Assembly (NCBI GenBank): GCA_964554105.1
Contig: CAZKNF010000056.1
Span: 1-21,893 of the forward strand
Length of the DNA stretch: 21,893 bases
From: CAZKNF01 sp964554105
GTDB taxonomy: Bacteria; Bacteroidota; Rhodothermia; Rhodothermales; VXPQ01
Direction: 5' to 3'
This document shows, in pieces, positions 10,091-17,987 of the stretch (the first letter of the stretch is position 1; each line of letters opens with the position of its first letter). A model generated the notes under the pieces. It worked only from the letters and a program-made list of their open reading frames with translations, was not told where the DNA came from and searched no databases. The position numbers and the translations under genes are program-made.

Positions 10091-11121
10091 GCGACAAGGA
10101 CGAAAACCTCGCGATACCGCCACCACTGCGGGATTCGCTGCACACCGAACCTGAGGACAGGCGCCGCGAGCTCACGCGGATCTGGAATCTGCTCGGCACA
10201 TCCACACCCGAGCAAGACGTCGACACGTCGATCGATGAGGCCTGGAACGATCTGTTGATTCGGCTCGAGTCCGACACACGCACCGCCGGCCGCGCACGCG
10301 ACCGGCATGCCTCCCACCGGAGGTCCGACCGGCGCCGGGCCGGATTCACATTGGCGGCCGTGATCGCCGCAGTCATCGTGATTCTGAGTGTCTGGTTTCT
10401 CCGCAGCCCCGTCACGATCGTCGCCGAACCGGGAATGCATCAGGATGTGACGCTGCCCGACGGCTCCATCGTCGAAATGAACAGCGCGACCGAACTTCGC
10501 TATTCACGGTATTTTGGCGTTCCTGTGCTGTCACCGGACGATCGGCATGTTCAGCTGACCGGCGAGGCCTTCTTCATCGTCGAACCCGAAGCCGGGCGGT
10601 TCGTCGTCGAGACGCCGGATGCGCTCATCGAGGTGCTCGGCACCGAATTCAACGTGCGGTCGCGACCCGGATCACTTGAGGGCGGCACCGAGGTGACCGT
10701 CGCAACCGGTAGCGTCCGCGTTGAGGCGAAATCCACGCCCGATCAGCCGGTAGTGCTCTCCCGTCCGGGAGCGTCCGGAACGGTCAGTGACGAGGGGCGC
10801 ATCCTCCAACCGGACACCGAGCAGACCGCTGCACTCGATCACGTATTGGCCTGGAGGCAGAGCGGATTCGTCGCCATCGATCGACCTATCGCCGCAATTC
10901 TGGATGAGGTAGAACGCCGTTACGGGCTCATCATCGCGCCGCGCGATGGTGTCGATCTCACCAGGTCGACGAGCGTGTTCTACCTGCGCGGAGGCACGGT
11001 GGATCAGATTCTTAGCGCTATCTGCCTCACCGAAGGATGCACGTATCGAGAGACGAGCCGCGGTTTCGCACTGTCGGCGCAGGATTCAACGCAGAAGCAT
11101 TCCTATCCAGGATTTATCTAG
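10087..11121 (+). CDS. FecR-family anti-sigma factor
   Basis: A 344-residue single-pass inner-membrane protein. The cytoplasmic N-terminal part (1-85) is the sigma-binding side. One transmembrane helix lies at about 86-105 ('GFTLAAVIAAVIVILSVWFL'). The periplasmic FecR domain spans about 110-215 ('VTLPDGSIVEMNSATELRYS', 'LTGEAFFIVE', 'VLGTEFNVR'). The C-terminal 258-330 segment resembles DUF4974/STN ('DRPIAAILDEVERRYGLIIA'), the part expected to meet the receptor's STN domain. Two cysteines (C313, C318) lie in this periplasmic segment. The gene starts inside the sigma stop codon and ends 12 bp before the receptor gene, so the three form one operon. By family precedent it holds the sigma factor until the receptor signals. 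Confidence 0.92.
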   Translation: MSDKDENLAIPPPLRDSLHTEPEDRRRELTRIWNLLGTSTPEQDVDTSIDEAWNDLLIRLESDTRTAGRARDRHASHRRSDRRRAGFTLAAVIAAVIVILSVWFLRSPVTIVAEPGMHQDVTLPDGSIVEMNSATELRYSRYFGVPVLSPDDRHVQLTGEAFFIVEPEAGRFVVETPDALIEVLGTEFNVRSRPGSLEGGTEVTVATGSVRVEAKSTPDQPVVLSRPGASGTVSDEGRILQPDTEQTAALDHVLAWRQSGFVAIDRPIAAILDEVERRYGLIIAPRDGVDLTRSTSVFYLRGGTVDQILSAICLTEGCTYRETSRGFALSAQDSTQKHSYPGFI

Positions 11122-11133
11122 GATCTGCAACGC

Positions 11134-13965
11134 ATGGGCACACGATCAGGAACGGGCATGCGGCTGCGGATCTGCCTGACAGCGTTCGTGCTGGGCTGTA
11201 TCTATCTCTGCGGCGTGGAAGCCGCTCACGGTCAGGACTCCGGCTCTGACGAAGGCACGGATAGAAATCATTCGGATCGGCACACGCTGGTTCTCCGCGG
11301 CGTGCCCATGGATCGTGCGCTGGAGGAGCTCGCCCATCTGACGAAGATCGATCTCGTCTATTCTTCGGATCTCGCATCCGGACGGCATGTCTACTGCGAC
11401 GGGCGCGGCGTCTCCGCGGAAACACTCCTGAAGTGCATTCTTTCCGATTCTGGAGTGGACTACGTGCGGTCGTCCGGCGGAACGTACGTGCTGATCGAGG
11501 AGCTGCGGACGCCTCCGCGGCTTGGCGATCTGGGCGGCCGTGTCGTAGACGGCCGGACAGGTGAGCCGCTGCCGTCCGCCAACGTGCTCCTGGCGGATGC
11601 TTCGACGGGCACGACTACGGATGCCGCCGGGCTGTTCAGCTTTTCATCGCTTGTCTCGGGTCCGCATCGTGTCGTCGCCACGTACGTGGGATACAGGACG
11701 GCGACGGACAGCGTCCTCGTCGTGCCCGGCGATCGAAACAGCCTTGAAATTGCCCTCACCCCCGAGCCGGTATCCCTCGGGCCCGTCGTTGTCGACGGAT
11801 TGACGCAGCGGCTGCCGTCAAGGGGACTCGGCTCAGGATACGCATCGAGCGCCGAGTTTACGATGCAATCCACAGCCGGCACGGCCGACGTGGTGCGAGC
11901 CGCCGGCAGCATTCCTGGCGTGTCTGTGCGGCATCCTATGGCCGATCTGCACATTCAGGGAGGTGCCGGCGGCGAACACCTGACCCTGCTCGACGGCGTG
12001 CCGGTGCGCGATCCGGTTACGCTCGGACGGCGCCTCGGTGCATTCAGCCCGCTGGCGATCGATCGGATCACCGTGCACAAGGCGGGCTTCCGTGCATCTC
12101 ATGGCAGCCACCTGTCCGGTGTCGTGACGGTGGATCACGACGTCCTGGACCACGGGAGTCGGAACGCCGCGTTCAGCGCCGATCCGCTCAGCTTCAACGG
12201 TAAAATCCAAGGCAGTCTTCCGCTCTCCGAGGGGCGCCGGGCTGCGGGCATGTTTACGGCGAGAACGGGCGTCTGGGATGTCTTTCGGGATCCCGGCCTC
12301 GAAAATCATTTGGACCGATGGAATACGGTCGATCCGATTCTCGCAGGTATCTGGATTGGCGAGGAGGTGAATTCAACGTCCCTGATCAGTCGTCGCCACG
12401 TTCCGGATCTGGCATTTTCGGACGTACACGCCGCCGGGCGCGTACAATTCAGCCCGTTTCACACAGCCAATGCGTCCATATACCGCGCACGAAATCGGAT
12501 CTCCTCGGAGCTCGCTGTAGTCAACTCGGATGCACCGGCCGATCCCGATCGCCTGGTGTTGACCCGCGATGAGTATGACTGGACGAACTGGGCTGGACAG
12601 ATCCGGCAGACATGGCTCGTCGGTTCCCGATCCGTATTCACGGCGCAGATGCGAGCAAGCAGACACGTTTCTCGCTATCTCTACCTCTCGTTGCACGACG
12701 AAATACACGATGGCGCGACCTCCGACGAGATCGAACGTGCCACCGATGTGCTTCGGCCCGAGCTGGAATCGAGGGCCGGATCGGACGAGGAGAATCGAAT
12801 CCAGGAGATCGCCGCGGAGGCCTCCGTCAGCAGCAGTCTGTCTCCGAACATCCACATAGACGCCGGTTTGGAAGCGACGAAGATCGATAGCCGGTTTCAG
12901 CTCGGCAATCAGTTCATCAGACCGTTCGCCCACGCCTCGAATGTCTGGGAGATGGCGGGGTACGTAGAGAACCGCATCTCGTTCGGCCTGCGAACGACCG
13001 TGGAGCCGGGCGTCCGGCTGACCTATCTTCCTTCTCGTCAAACACTTTACGGCGAGCCTCGACTTTCGGTGCGGTACGATGGGACGAGCAGCCGGATAGG
13101 CTCCTTCGCCCTGCAGGCCGCCGGCGGGATCTACCGCCAGTTCGTCCCGTCGCTTTCGCTTACCAGCTCCGGATCGACGTCCGTCGTGCCGTTTGTGCGG
13201 TTCTGGCTGCCGGTCGACCGCACTCTTGCGCCGCCGCGATCCTATCATCTTGCTCTGGAAACCCTACTGATGCCGGGCAACTCATGGACGCTCGCCTTCG
13301 AGACGTACTACAAATGGCAGCCCCGCGTGCTCGTCGTCGATTACGACAATCTGGCGACGGTGCACGCGTCCGTCCGGCCGCGGCCGGATCCGGTCACCCT
13401 TCCACAATCCACGTTCGTGCATTCGGTGCGAGGCCGGGCGTTGGGGGCCGTCGGGCGTGTCCAGGGCGATATCGGCCGGCTCTCAGCGACCATGCAGTAC
13501 AGCTACAGCCTCGCACATCATCTCGATCGCGACCGCTTTGATGGGGAGTGGCATCCCGTGCCGTGGAATGAGCCGCACAGCCTGTTACTGAACCTGGAGA
13601 TCTCGATTACATCGTCGCTTTCGGTATATGCGAGCGCGGAAGGGGCGTGGGGCCGTCGCTGGGCCTTCCGGCGGGCCTACTACGATTACCTTGCGTTTCG
13701 TCCGGATGCGCCTACATTCGCGCCGTTCGATTTGAATGATCCATCTGAGCCGGTGCTGCCGCCGTCGTACAGAATCGATCCCGGACTTACCTACGACTGG
13801 TCGTGGGACCGCCTCACGCTTCATCTTCGGGCCGTGATCGTCAACGTCCTCAACCGAAACGACGTATTCGACTGGAGCCTCGAACAGGGAGCCGCCGATT
13901 ACACTCGCGTACCCCGCTCCCTTCCTGGGCGGCGGCCGGTCTTCTCGCTGCACGTCACCTATTGA
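11134..13965 (+). CDS. TonB-dependent receptor with STN signalling domain
   Basis: A 943-residue outer-membrane protein. A signal peptide (hydrophobic about residues 11-28) is followed by an STN domain (about 52-122, 'LRGVPMDRALEELAHLTKID'), the periplasmic module used for transmembrane signalling to FecR. Then come a carboxypeptidase-regulatory-like domain (about 134-210, 'GRVVDGRTGEPLPSANVLL'), the plug (about 240-335, 'SIPGVSVRHPMADLHIQGG', 'LLDGVPVRDP') and the beta-barrel to a terminal Tyr. STN contains C88 and C101. The ATG at 11134 has AGGA ten bases upstream; the ATG at 11158 has AGGAA five bases upstream and gives a more standard signal peptide, so the start may be 24 bases later. 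The ligand is unknown, and no SusD-like partner is in the window. Confidence 0.9.
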   Translation: MGTRSGTGMRLRICLTAFVLGCIYLCGVEAAHGQDSGSDEGTDRNHSDRHTLVLRGVPMDRALEELAHLTKIDLVYSSDLASGRHVYCDGRGVSAETLLKCILSDSGVDYVRSSGGTYVLIEELRTPPRLGDLGGRVVDGRTGEPLPSANVLLADASTGTTTDAAGLFSFSSLVSGPHRVVATYVGYRTATDSVLVVPGDRNSLEIALTPEPVSLGPVVVDGLTQRLPSRGLGSGYASSAEFTMQSTAGTADVVRAAGSIPGVSVRHPMADLHIQGGAGGEHLTLLDGVPVRDPVTLGRRLGAFSPLAIDRITVHKAGFRASHGSHLSGVVTVDHDVLDHGSRNAAFSADPLSFNGKIQGSLPLSEGRRAAGMFTARTGVWDVFRDPGLENHLDRWNTVDPILAGIWIGEEVNSTSLISRRHVPDLAFSDVHAAGRVQFSPFHTANASIYRARNRISSELAVVNSDAPADPDRLVLTRDEYDWTNWAGQIRQTWLVGSRSVFTAQMRASRHVSRYLYLSLHDEIHDGATSDEIERATDVLRPELESRAGSDEENRIQEIAAEASVSSSLSPNIHIDAGLEATKIDSRFQLGNQFIRPFAHASNVWEMAGYVENRISFGLRTTVEPGVRLTYLPSRQTLYGEPRLSVRYDGTSSRIGSFALQAAGGIYRQFVPSLSLTSSGSTSVVPFVRFWLPVDRTLAPPRSYHLALETLLMPGNSWTLAFETYYKWQPRVLVVDYDNLATVHASVRPRPDPVTLPQSTFVHSVRGRALGAVGRVQGDIGRLSATMQYSYSLAHHLDRDRFDGEWHPVPWNEPHSLLLNLEISITSSLSVYASAEGAWGRRWAFRRAYYDYLAFRPDAPTFAPFDLNDPSEPVLPPSYRIDPGLTYDWSWDRLTLHLRAVIVNVLNRNDVFDWSLEQGAADYTRVPRSLPGRRPVFSLHVTY

Positions 13966-13970
13966 CTCGG

Positions 13971-14036
13971 ATGTGGTGATGTGGTCGAGGTGATGGTGGT
14001 GATGCGGTGATGGTGATGTGGTATATGGTGATGTGG
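13971..14036. repeat. Degenerate GGTGATG repeat tract
   Basis: GGTGATG occurs six times within 59 bases (starting at 13975, 13989, 13998, 14006, 14012 and 14027), joined by TGG, TCGA, C and similar spacers. It starts a few bases after the receptor stop codon and ends about 90 bases before the CHRD gene. It is strand-asymmetric (G/T-rich on the plus strand). It is not coding on the plus strand; the antisense reading is low-complexity His/Thr/Ser/Pro. Confidence 0.75.
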
Positions 14037-14037
14037 C

Positions 14038-14066
14038 TTGATTCGCGGGTGGAGATGTAGTCATAG
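14038..14066 (+). promoter_or_regulatory. Weak promoter candidate for the CHRD gene
   Basis: TTGATT (14038-14043) and TCATAG (14061-14066) are 17 bp apart just downstream of the GGTGATG tract and 60 bases before the CHRD start codon. The -10-like box is a poor match, so this is a suggestion only. Confidence 0.18.
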
Positions 14067-14125
14067 AACGCCGCTCGCGGTCTTACCAGACACGAATACT
14101 CTATACCCGATTTTCGGAGGCACCC

Positions 14126-16714
14126 ATGAAACTACGTTACACGTGCGCGGCTCTCTTGCTTGCAGCCGCATTCCTCCCGCTTTCAACGCATGCTCAGACC
14201 TTCTTCACGGCGCATCTGACGGCCGACCAGGAGCCGGAAGGTGTGGAGAGCGACGGCACAGGCACCGCCGCCTTCGTACTTACCGACGAAGGCCTTCGCT
14301 TTTTCGTCACCGTAGACGGCTTGACGGGACCGATCTCAAATGCACACTTCCATCAGGAGGAAGTAGGCGTCTCCGGCGGCGTCGTGCGGGGCATCGCCGA
14401 CGACCTGGATGGCAACACCGCATCCGGACTCTGGAGCCCATCTGATGCCGAACCCCTGACGGATGAGCTTATCGGAGAGCTTCTGGCCGGCAACCTGTAC
14501 CTGAATTTTCATACCGACGAGTATCCCGCCGGCGAGATCCGTGGGCAGATCCTCCCGTCTTCCGGAGCAGCGCTTACGGCCACTCTGACGCCCGAGCAGT
14601 CTACAGGCGACGTCGAAAGCGACGGTGCAGGCACGGCCTCCGTGCAGCTCACCGATGCCGGCGCCCTGTATTTCGTGACGGTCGACGGGCTCACCGGATC
14701 GATCGCGAATGCGCACTTTCACGAAGCTGAGATCGGCGATGACGGAGGCGTCGTGCGAGGCATCTTCGACGACTTCGATGGGACGACCGCATTCGGACTC
14801 TGGACTGCGTCCGATGATGAGGCGCTTACGGACGAGCTTACCGAATCGCTGCTCGAAGGCGATCTGTACCTCAACGTCCACACCGGCGATTACCCCGCGG
14901 GTGAGATCCGAGGGCAGGTGCTGCCTTCCAGCGGCTGGGGCTTTCATGCTGCGCTTGATGCCGAACAGTCCACCGGCGACGTCACGAGCGACGGAACCGG
15001 CACGGGGACCTTCACCTTTACCGACGCCGGCCTCATCTTTCACGTAACCATCGACGGCCTGACCGGCCCGATCGCCAACGCACACTTTCACCATGCGGCG
15101 GCAGGTGAAGATGGAGGCGTCGTCCGAGGCATCATGGATGATTTCGAAGGCAACACCGCCTCCGGCGTATGGCGTGCATCAGACGATGAAGCCCTTACCG
15201 ACGAGCTGATCAGCGAGCTATTTGCCGGCAATCTTTATGTCAACGTCCACACGGACGACTACCCCGCGGGCGAAATCCGCGGACAGGTGCTCCCGCGTGA
15301 CGGAGCCGAGCTCAGCGCCCGCCTTACGCCGGCGCAGGAGCCGGCTGATGTGACCAGCGATGGCTCGGGGACAGCGGCATTCACCCTCACCGATGAGGGC
15401 CTCGACTTCCGCGTAACCGTAAACGGCCTCACCGGCGACATCGCGAACGCGCATTTTCATCAGAACGAGATCGGCGTCGATGGAGGCGTGGTTCGCGGCA
15501 TAATGGACGACTTCGACGGCAATACGGCCACCGGCACGTGGACCGCAGACGATGACGAGGCGCTGACTGACGACCTGATTCAGGCCCTCCTCCAGGGTGA
15601 CCTGTACCTGAATGTTCATACCGGCGATTATCCCGCGGGTGAGATCCGCGGACAGGTGATGGTGTCGGAGGGTACCGCGCTCCGCGCGTACGTGACGAAC
15701 GAGCAGGTGTTCGGCGACATAGAGCAGGAAGGATCCGGCACGGCCGCGCTCACACTGACCGACCAGGGCCTGTTGTTCGACGTGACCGTGAGCGGATTGA
15801 GCGGTGACATCAGCAACGCGCACTTTCACAGGGGTTTTGCCGGCGTCAACGGCGGCGTGGTCCGCGGTATCGCGGACGACCTGGAGGGTACGACCGGGTC
15901 CGGCGTCTGGAGAACCTCCGATACAGAGCCCCTTACGGACGAACTCGTCGAAGCACTTATCGCGGGCGAGCTCTATCTCAACTTTCACACCGATGAAAAT
16001 CCGGCCGGCGAGATCCGCGGTCAGGTCGTCCCGAGCAGCGGCATAGGCGCTGCCGTGCAGCTCGATCCCGAGCAGTCGGGCGAGGACATCGAGAGCGATG
16101 GAACCGGGACCGCCGCTCTGTCACTCAGTCACGGCGGCCTGGCGTACAATCTGACCGCGACGGGGCTGACAGGTCCCATCACAAACGCTCACTTCCATGA
16201 GGCGCCCGCGGGCGTCGATGGTGGAGTGGTGAGAGGAATCGCGGAGGATTTCGACGGAAATACTGCACTCGGATTCTGGCGGCCCAGCGATGATGAGGCG
16301 CTCACGGACGATCTTTTCCAGGAGCTGCTCGCCGGAAATATCTATCTGAATCTCCATTCGGATGAGTATCCGGCAGGCGAGATCCGCGGGCAGATCGCGC
16401 CCGGCGACATCGTAGCGACCTCGGTGGAACCAGTGTCCTCAGAGCTTCCGGAGGCGTTCCGCCTGCAGCAAAACTATCCGAATCCCTTCAATCCGGAGAC
16501 GACCATCGAGTTCGCCCTAGCCGGAGCCGAGGAGACGGTATTGACGATCTATGATGCGCTGGGGCGCCAGGTCGCGGAGATCGTGAATGAGACGCTTCCG
16601 GCCGGGACCTACCGCGTGCAGTTCGACGGCCGCGGACTGCCGAGCGGCGTGTACTTCTACAGCCTGGATGCCGGTGATCACCACTCCTCTCGCTCGATGC
16701 TGCTGCTCAAATAG
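14126..16714 (+). CDS. Secreted six-CHRD-domain protein with T9SS sorting domain
   Basis: An 862-residue secreted protein. The signal peptide (residues 1-24, ending 'STHAQ') is followed by six consecutive CHRD (chordin-type) modules, each exactly 123 residues (25-762). Each has the invariant 'NAHFH', 'GGVVRGI' and 'PAGEIRGQ' signatures. The last 100 residues hold the linker 'FRLQQNYPNPFNPETTIEF' and a type A type-IX secretion sorting domain ending 'SMLLLK', so the protein should cross the outer membrane by T9SS and be released or surface-anchored. A strong GGAGG lies five bases before the ATG. Bacterial CHRD function is not established; the conserved histidines of each module (two in HFH, one in 'NxHT/S') could bind metal, which is my inference. 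The gene follows the receptor on the same strand across 160 bp and is closed by a strong terminator. Confidence 0.93.
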   Translation: MKLRYTCAALLLAAAFLPLSTHAQTFFTAHLTADQEPEGVESDGTGTAAFVLTDEGLRFFVTVDGLTGPISNAHFHQEEVGVSGGVVRGIADDLDGNTASGLWSPSDAEPLTDELIGELLAGNLYLNFHTDEYPAGEIRGQILPSSGAALTATLTPEQSTGDVESDGAGTASVQLTDAGALYFVTVDGLTGSIANAHFHEAEIGDDGGVVRGIFDDFDGTTAFGLWTASDDEALTDELTESLLEGDLYLNVHTGDYPAGEIRGQVLPSSGWGFHAALDAEQSTGDVTSDGTGTGTFTFTDAGLIFHVTIDGLTGPIANAHFHHAAAGEDGGVVRGIMDDFEGNTASGVWRASDDEALTDELISELFAGNLYVNVHTDDYPAGEIRGQVLPRDGAELSARLTPAQEPADVTSDGSGTAAFTLTDEGLDFRVTVNGLTGDIANAHFHQNEIGVDGGVVRGIMDDFDGNTATGTWTADDDEALTDDLIQALLQGDLYLNVHTGDYPAGEIRGQVMVSEGTALRAYVTNEQVFGDIEQEGSGTAALTLTDQGLLFDVTVSGLSGDISNAHFHRGFAGVNGGVVRGIADDLEGTTGSGVWRTSDTEPLTDELVEALIAGELYLNFHTDENPAGEIRGQVVPSSGIGAAVQLDPEQSGEDIESDGTGTAALSLSHGGLAYNLTATGLTGPITNAHFHEAPAGVDGGVVRGIAEDFDGNTALGFWRPSDDEALTDDLFQELLAGNIYLNLHSDEYPAGEIRGQIAPGDIVATSVEPVSSELPEAFRLQQNYPNPFNPETTIEFALAGAEETVLTIYDALGRQVAEIVNETLPAGTYRVQFDGRGLPSGVYFYSLDAGDHHSSRSMLLLK
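14198..16411 (+). repeat. Six in-frame 369-bp CHRD repeats
   Basis: Units are 14198-14566, 14567-14935, 14936-15304, 15305-15673, 15674-16042 and 16043-16411. All six translate to 123 residues without a single insertion or deletion. The protein signatures are conserved but third positions differ widely, so the duplications are old and maintained by selection at protein level. Units 2 to 4 share 'DDF' and 'EALTDEL/DL' features, while 1 and 5 share 'EPLTDEL' and 'NFHTDE'. Confidence 0.95.
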
Positions 16715-17102
16715 TGTCAAATGATGCAGCAGGGATCTTGTTAGCACGATCGGTCCAAATCGGCCCTTAAAGCGAAGAGGCCGCCTCCAAGGCGGCCTCT
16801 TCGCTTATGCGGCATGGCGATTGCAAATTTCGTAGGCTGAACGCCTCTCCGGCGGCTTACGCAGGCCTACCGATCACGCGCTATATGAAGACGATACTCT
16901 CGTCTTCACACATCCGACCCGCGAACGCTCCGGCTCCATCCCACCGGAGGCAGAGCGCAGCAGCTCGCCTCCTCAGTGAAGGACCGATCTATTCGACGAT
17001 GCCGGCACAACTTTTGAGTTTCAGAGTTAGAAGCTACTCTGGCCTGTCGCGCGTCGACCCGAAATCCTGCTGTCGGCGGGAACGTATAAATGGAGGATCG
17101 CC
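16715..17102. other. 388-bp intergenic region rich in inverted repeats
   Basis: After the CHRD stop this stretch holds the terminator at 16770-16806 and three further stems. The first has GTAGGC (16832-16837) pairing with GCCTAC (16865-16870) around an inner CGCC-TCTCC-GGCG (16842-16854). The second is the perfect nine-base hairpin TGAAGACGA-TACTC-TCGTCTTCA (16886-16908). The third is CAGAGTTAG-AAG-CTACTCTG with a one-base bulge (17022-17041), about 60 bases before the MEDS start codon. No credible protein is encoded: the one open frame (from 16807) has an Arg/Ser-rich composition with no domain. Confidence 0.5.
16770..16806. terminator. Strong 16-bp hairpin terminator after the CHRD gene
   Basis: The perfect 16-base arms AAGCGAAGAGGCCGCC and GGCGGCCTCTTCGCTT flank the five-base loop TCCAA, about 55 bases after the CHRD stop. 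It is by far the strongest stem in the window. Only a short pyrimidine run (CTTAT) follows, so it is not a classic U-tract terminator, but its position and stability make transcription termination likely. Confidence 0.72.
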
Positions 17103-17741
17103 ATGAAGTCGCTAGTTAGTAGTAAGTCCTCAAAACGTGGTGCAGCAAATATCTTTTGGGGCGAGATTGCTCCCCGTGATCATGTCGTGCATTTCTACGA
17201 GCACGACGACGCCATACTCGATTCACTCGCAGAGTTTGCAGAAGGCGGTCTCGCGAATGACGAGGGTGTTATCATCATGGCGACGCAGGCGCATCTGGAA
17301 GCGCTCGCAGATCGGCTCGCCGGTCGCGGCGTGGACGTCGCCGCGGTGCAGTCGCAGGATCTGTACATTGCCGTAGACGCTGAAGCGCTGCTGTCGACAT
17401 TCATGATCGGGGGATGGCCGGACGAGGACGTTTTCCACAAGACAGTCAAGAGCCTTCTGGCACGCGCCCGAAAACAATCGCCCCGTGTGCGGGCATTCGG
17501 TGAGCTGGTTTCGATCATCTGGTCACAGGGGCACAAGGGCGCCACCGTACAACTCGAGCATCTCTGGCACCGTCTCTGTGAAAGCGAGGACTTCTCGCTT
17601 TACTGCGCATATCCGCGAGTGAGTTTTGCGCAGGATCCCACCGATTCCATGCGCGAGATCTGTGCTGCGCATTCGAGAGTGATCGGCGGCGACGCTCTGC
17701 TGGGTTCAACATCTAGCGCATCAGCGCCGGCAGCCCCCTAA
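17103..17741 (+). CDS. Stand-alone MEDS-domain protein
   Basis: A 212-residue soluble protein with no signal peptide or membrane helix. Almost the whole length matches the MEDS (DcmR-type sensory) domain: 'HVVHFYEHDDAILDSLAEF' (27-45), 'GVIIMATQAHLEAL' (55-68), the 'VDAEALLSTFM..G.PD' segment (91-108), then 'FGELVSIIWSQGHKGATVQL' and 'FSLYCAYP'. MEDS domains resemble the RecA/KaiC fold and usually sit in front of PAS, histidine kinase or helix-turn-helix modules; here there is no output domain. The GGAGG at 17092-17096, six bases before the ATG, fixes the start. It is monocistronic by spacing (388 bp before, 246 bp after). It may act as a sensory subunit for a kinase or anti-sigma relay elsewhere, which is inference. 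Confidence 0.87.
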   Translation: MKSLVSSKSSKRGAANIFWGEIAPRDHVVHFYEHDDAILDSLAEFAEGGLANDEGVIIMATQAHLEALADRLAGRGVDVAAVQSQDLYIAVDAEALLSTFMIGGWPDEDVFHKTVKSLLARARKQSPRVRAFGELVSIIWSQGHKGATVQLEHLWHRLCESEDFSLYCAYPRVSFAQDPTDSMREICAAHSRVIGGDALLGSTSSASAPAAP

Positions 17742-17987
17742 GACCGTACTGCCATCCAAACAGCTGCCCGTCCGAACGGGTCGGGCGGCGTCCAAATCCA
17801 CAGCCGCTGATCTAAGACGGCTGGTATACGGCACACGTGCGCCGCGCCTGTAACTATGCATCCGGCGGGTTATCTTCTACCTCCCGCTGCCCTGCCGCGA
17901 AAGCCCATCCGCAGTACTTCATGATGCGCGACGCGACACGTTGCGGCTCGACGCAAGTGTTTTCCGTCACCGATCGCGAGGACCTGC

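Noticed and set aside
12373..13248. Antisense frame of 291 residues opposite the receptor barrel
   Set aside because: Arg/Gly/His-rich with no domain, and fully within a well-supported gene.
13585..14064. Antisense frame reading a His/Thr/Ser-rich segment across the GGTGATG tract
   Set aside because: The His run is a translation of the nucleotide repeat, and the rest is antisense to the receptor barrel.
14336..15988. Two long antisense frames (about 250 residues each) opposite the CHRD gene
   Set aside because: They are similar to each other only because the sense strand is periodic; composition is that of a reverse frame of a GC-rich gene, and the sense product has clear domains.
14198..16411. 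Possible CRISPR or other array because of regular repeats
   Set aside because: The repeats are 369-bp in-frame protein modules with no spacers.
17003..17017. Sigma-54-like promoter (GGCAC...TTG) before the MEDS gene
   Set aside because: The essential -12 GC is GA here; the match is partial and expected by chance.
16807..17102. Open frame of 99 codons in the region after the CHRD terminator
   Set aside because: Arg/Ser/Pro-rich, no Shine-Dalgarno, begins at the edge of the terminator stem and overlaps three hairpins and the MEDS start.
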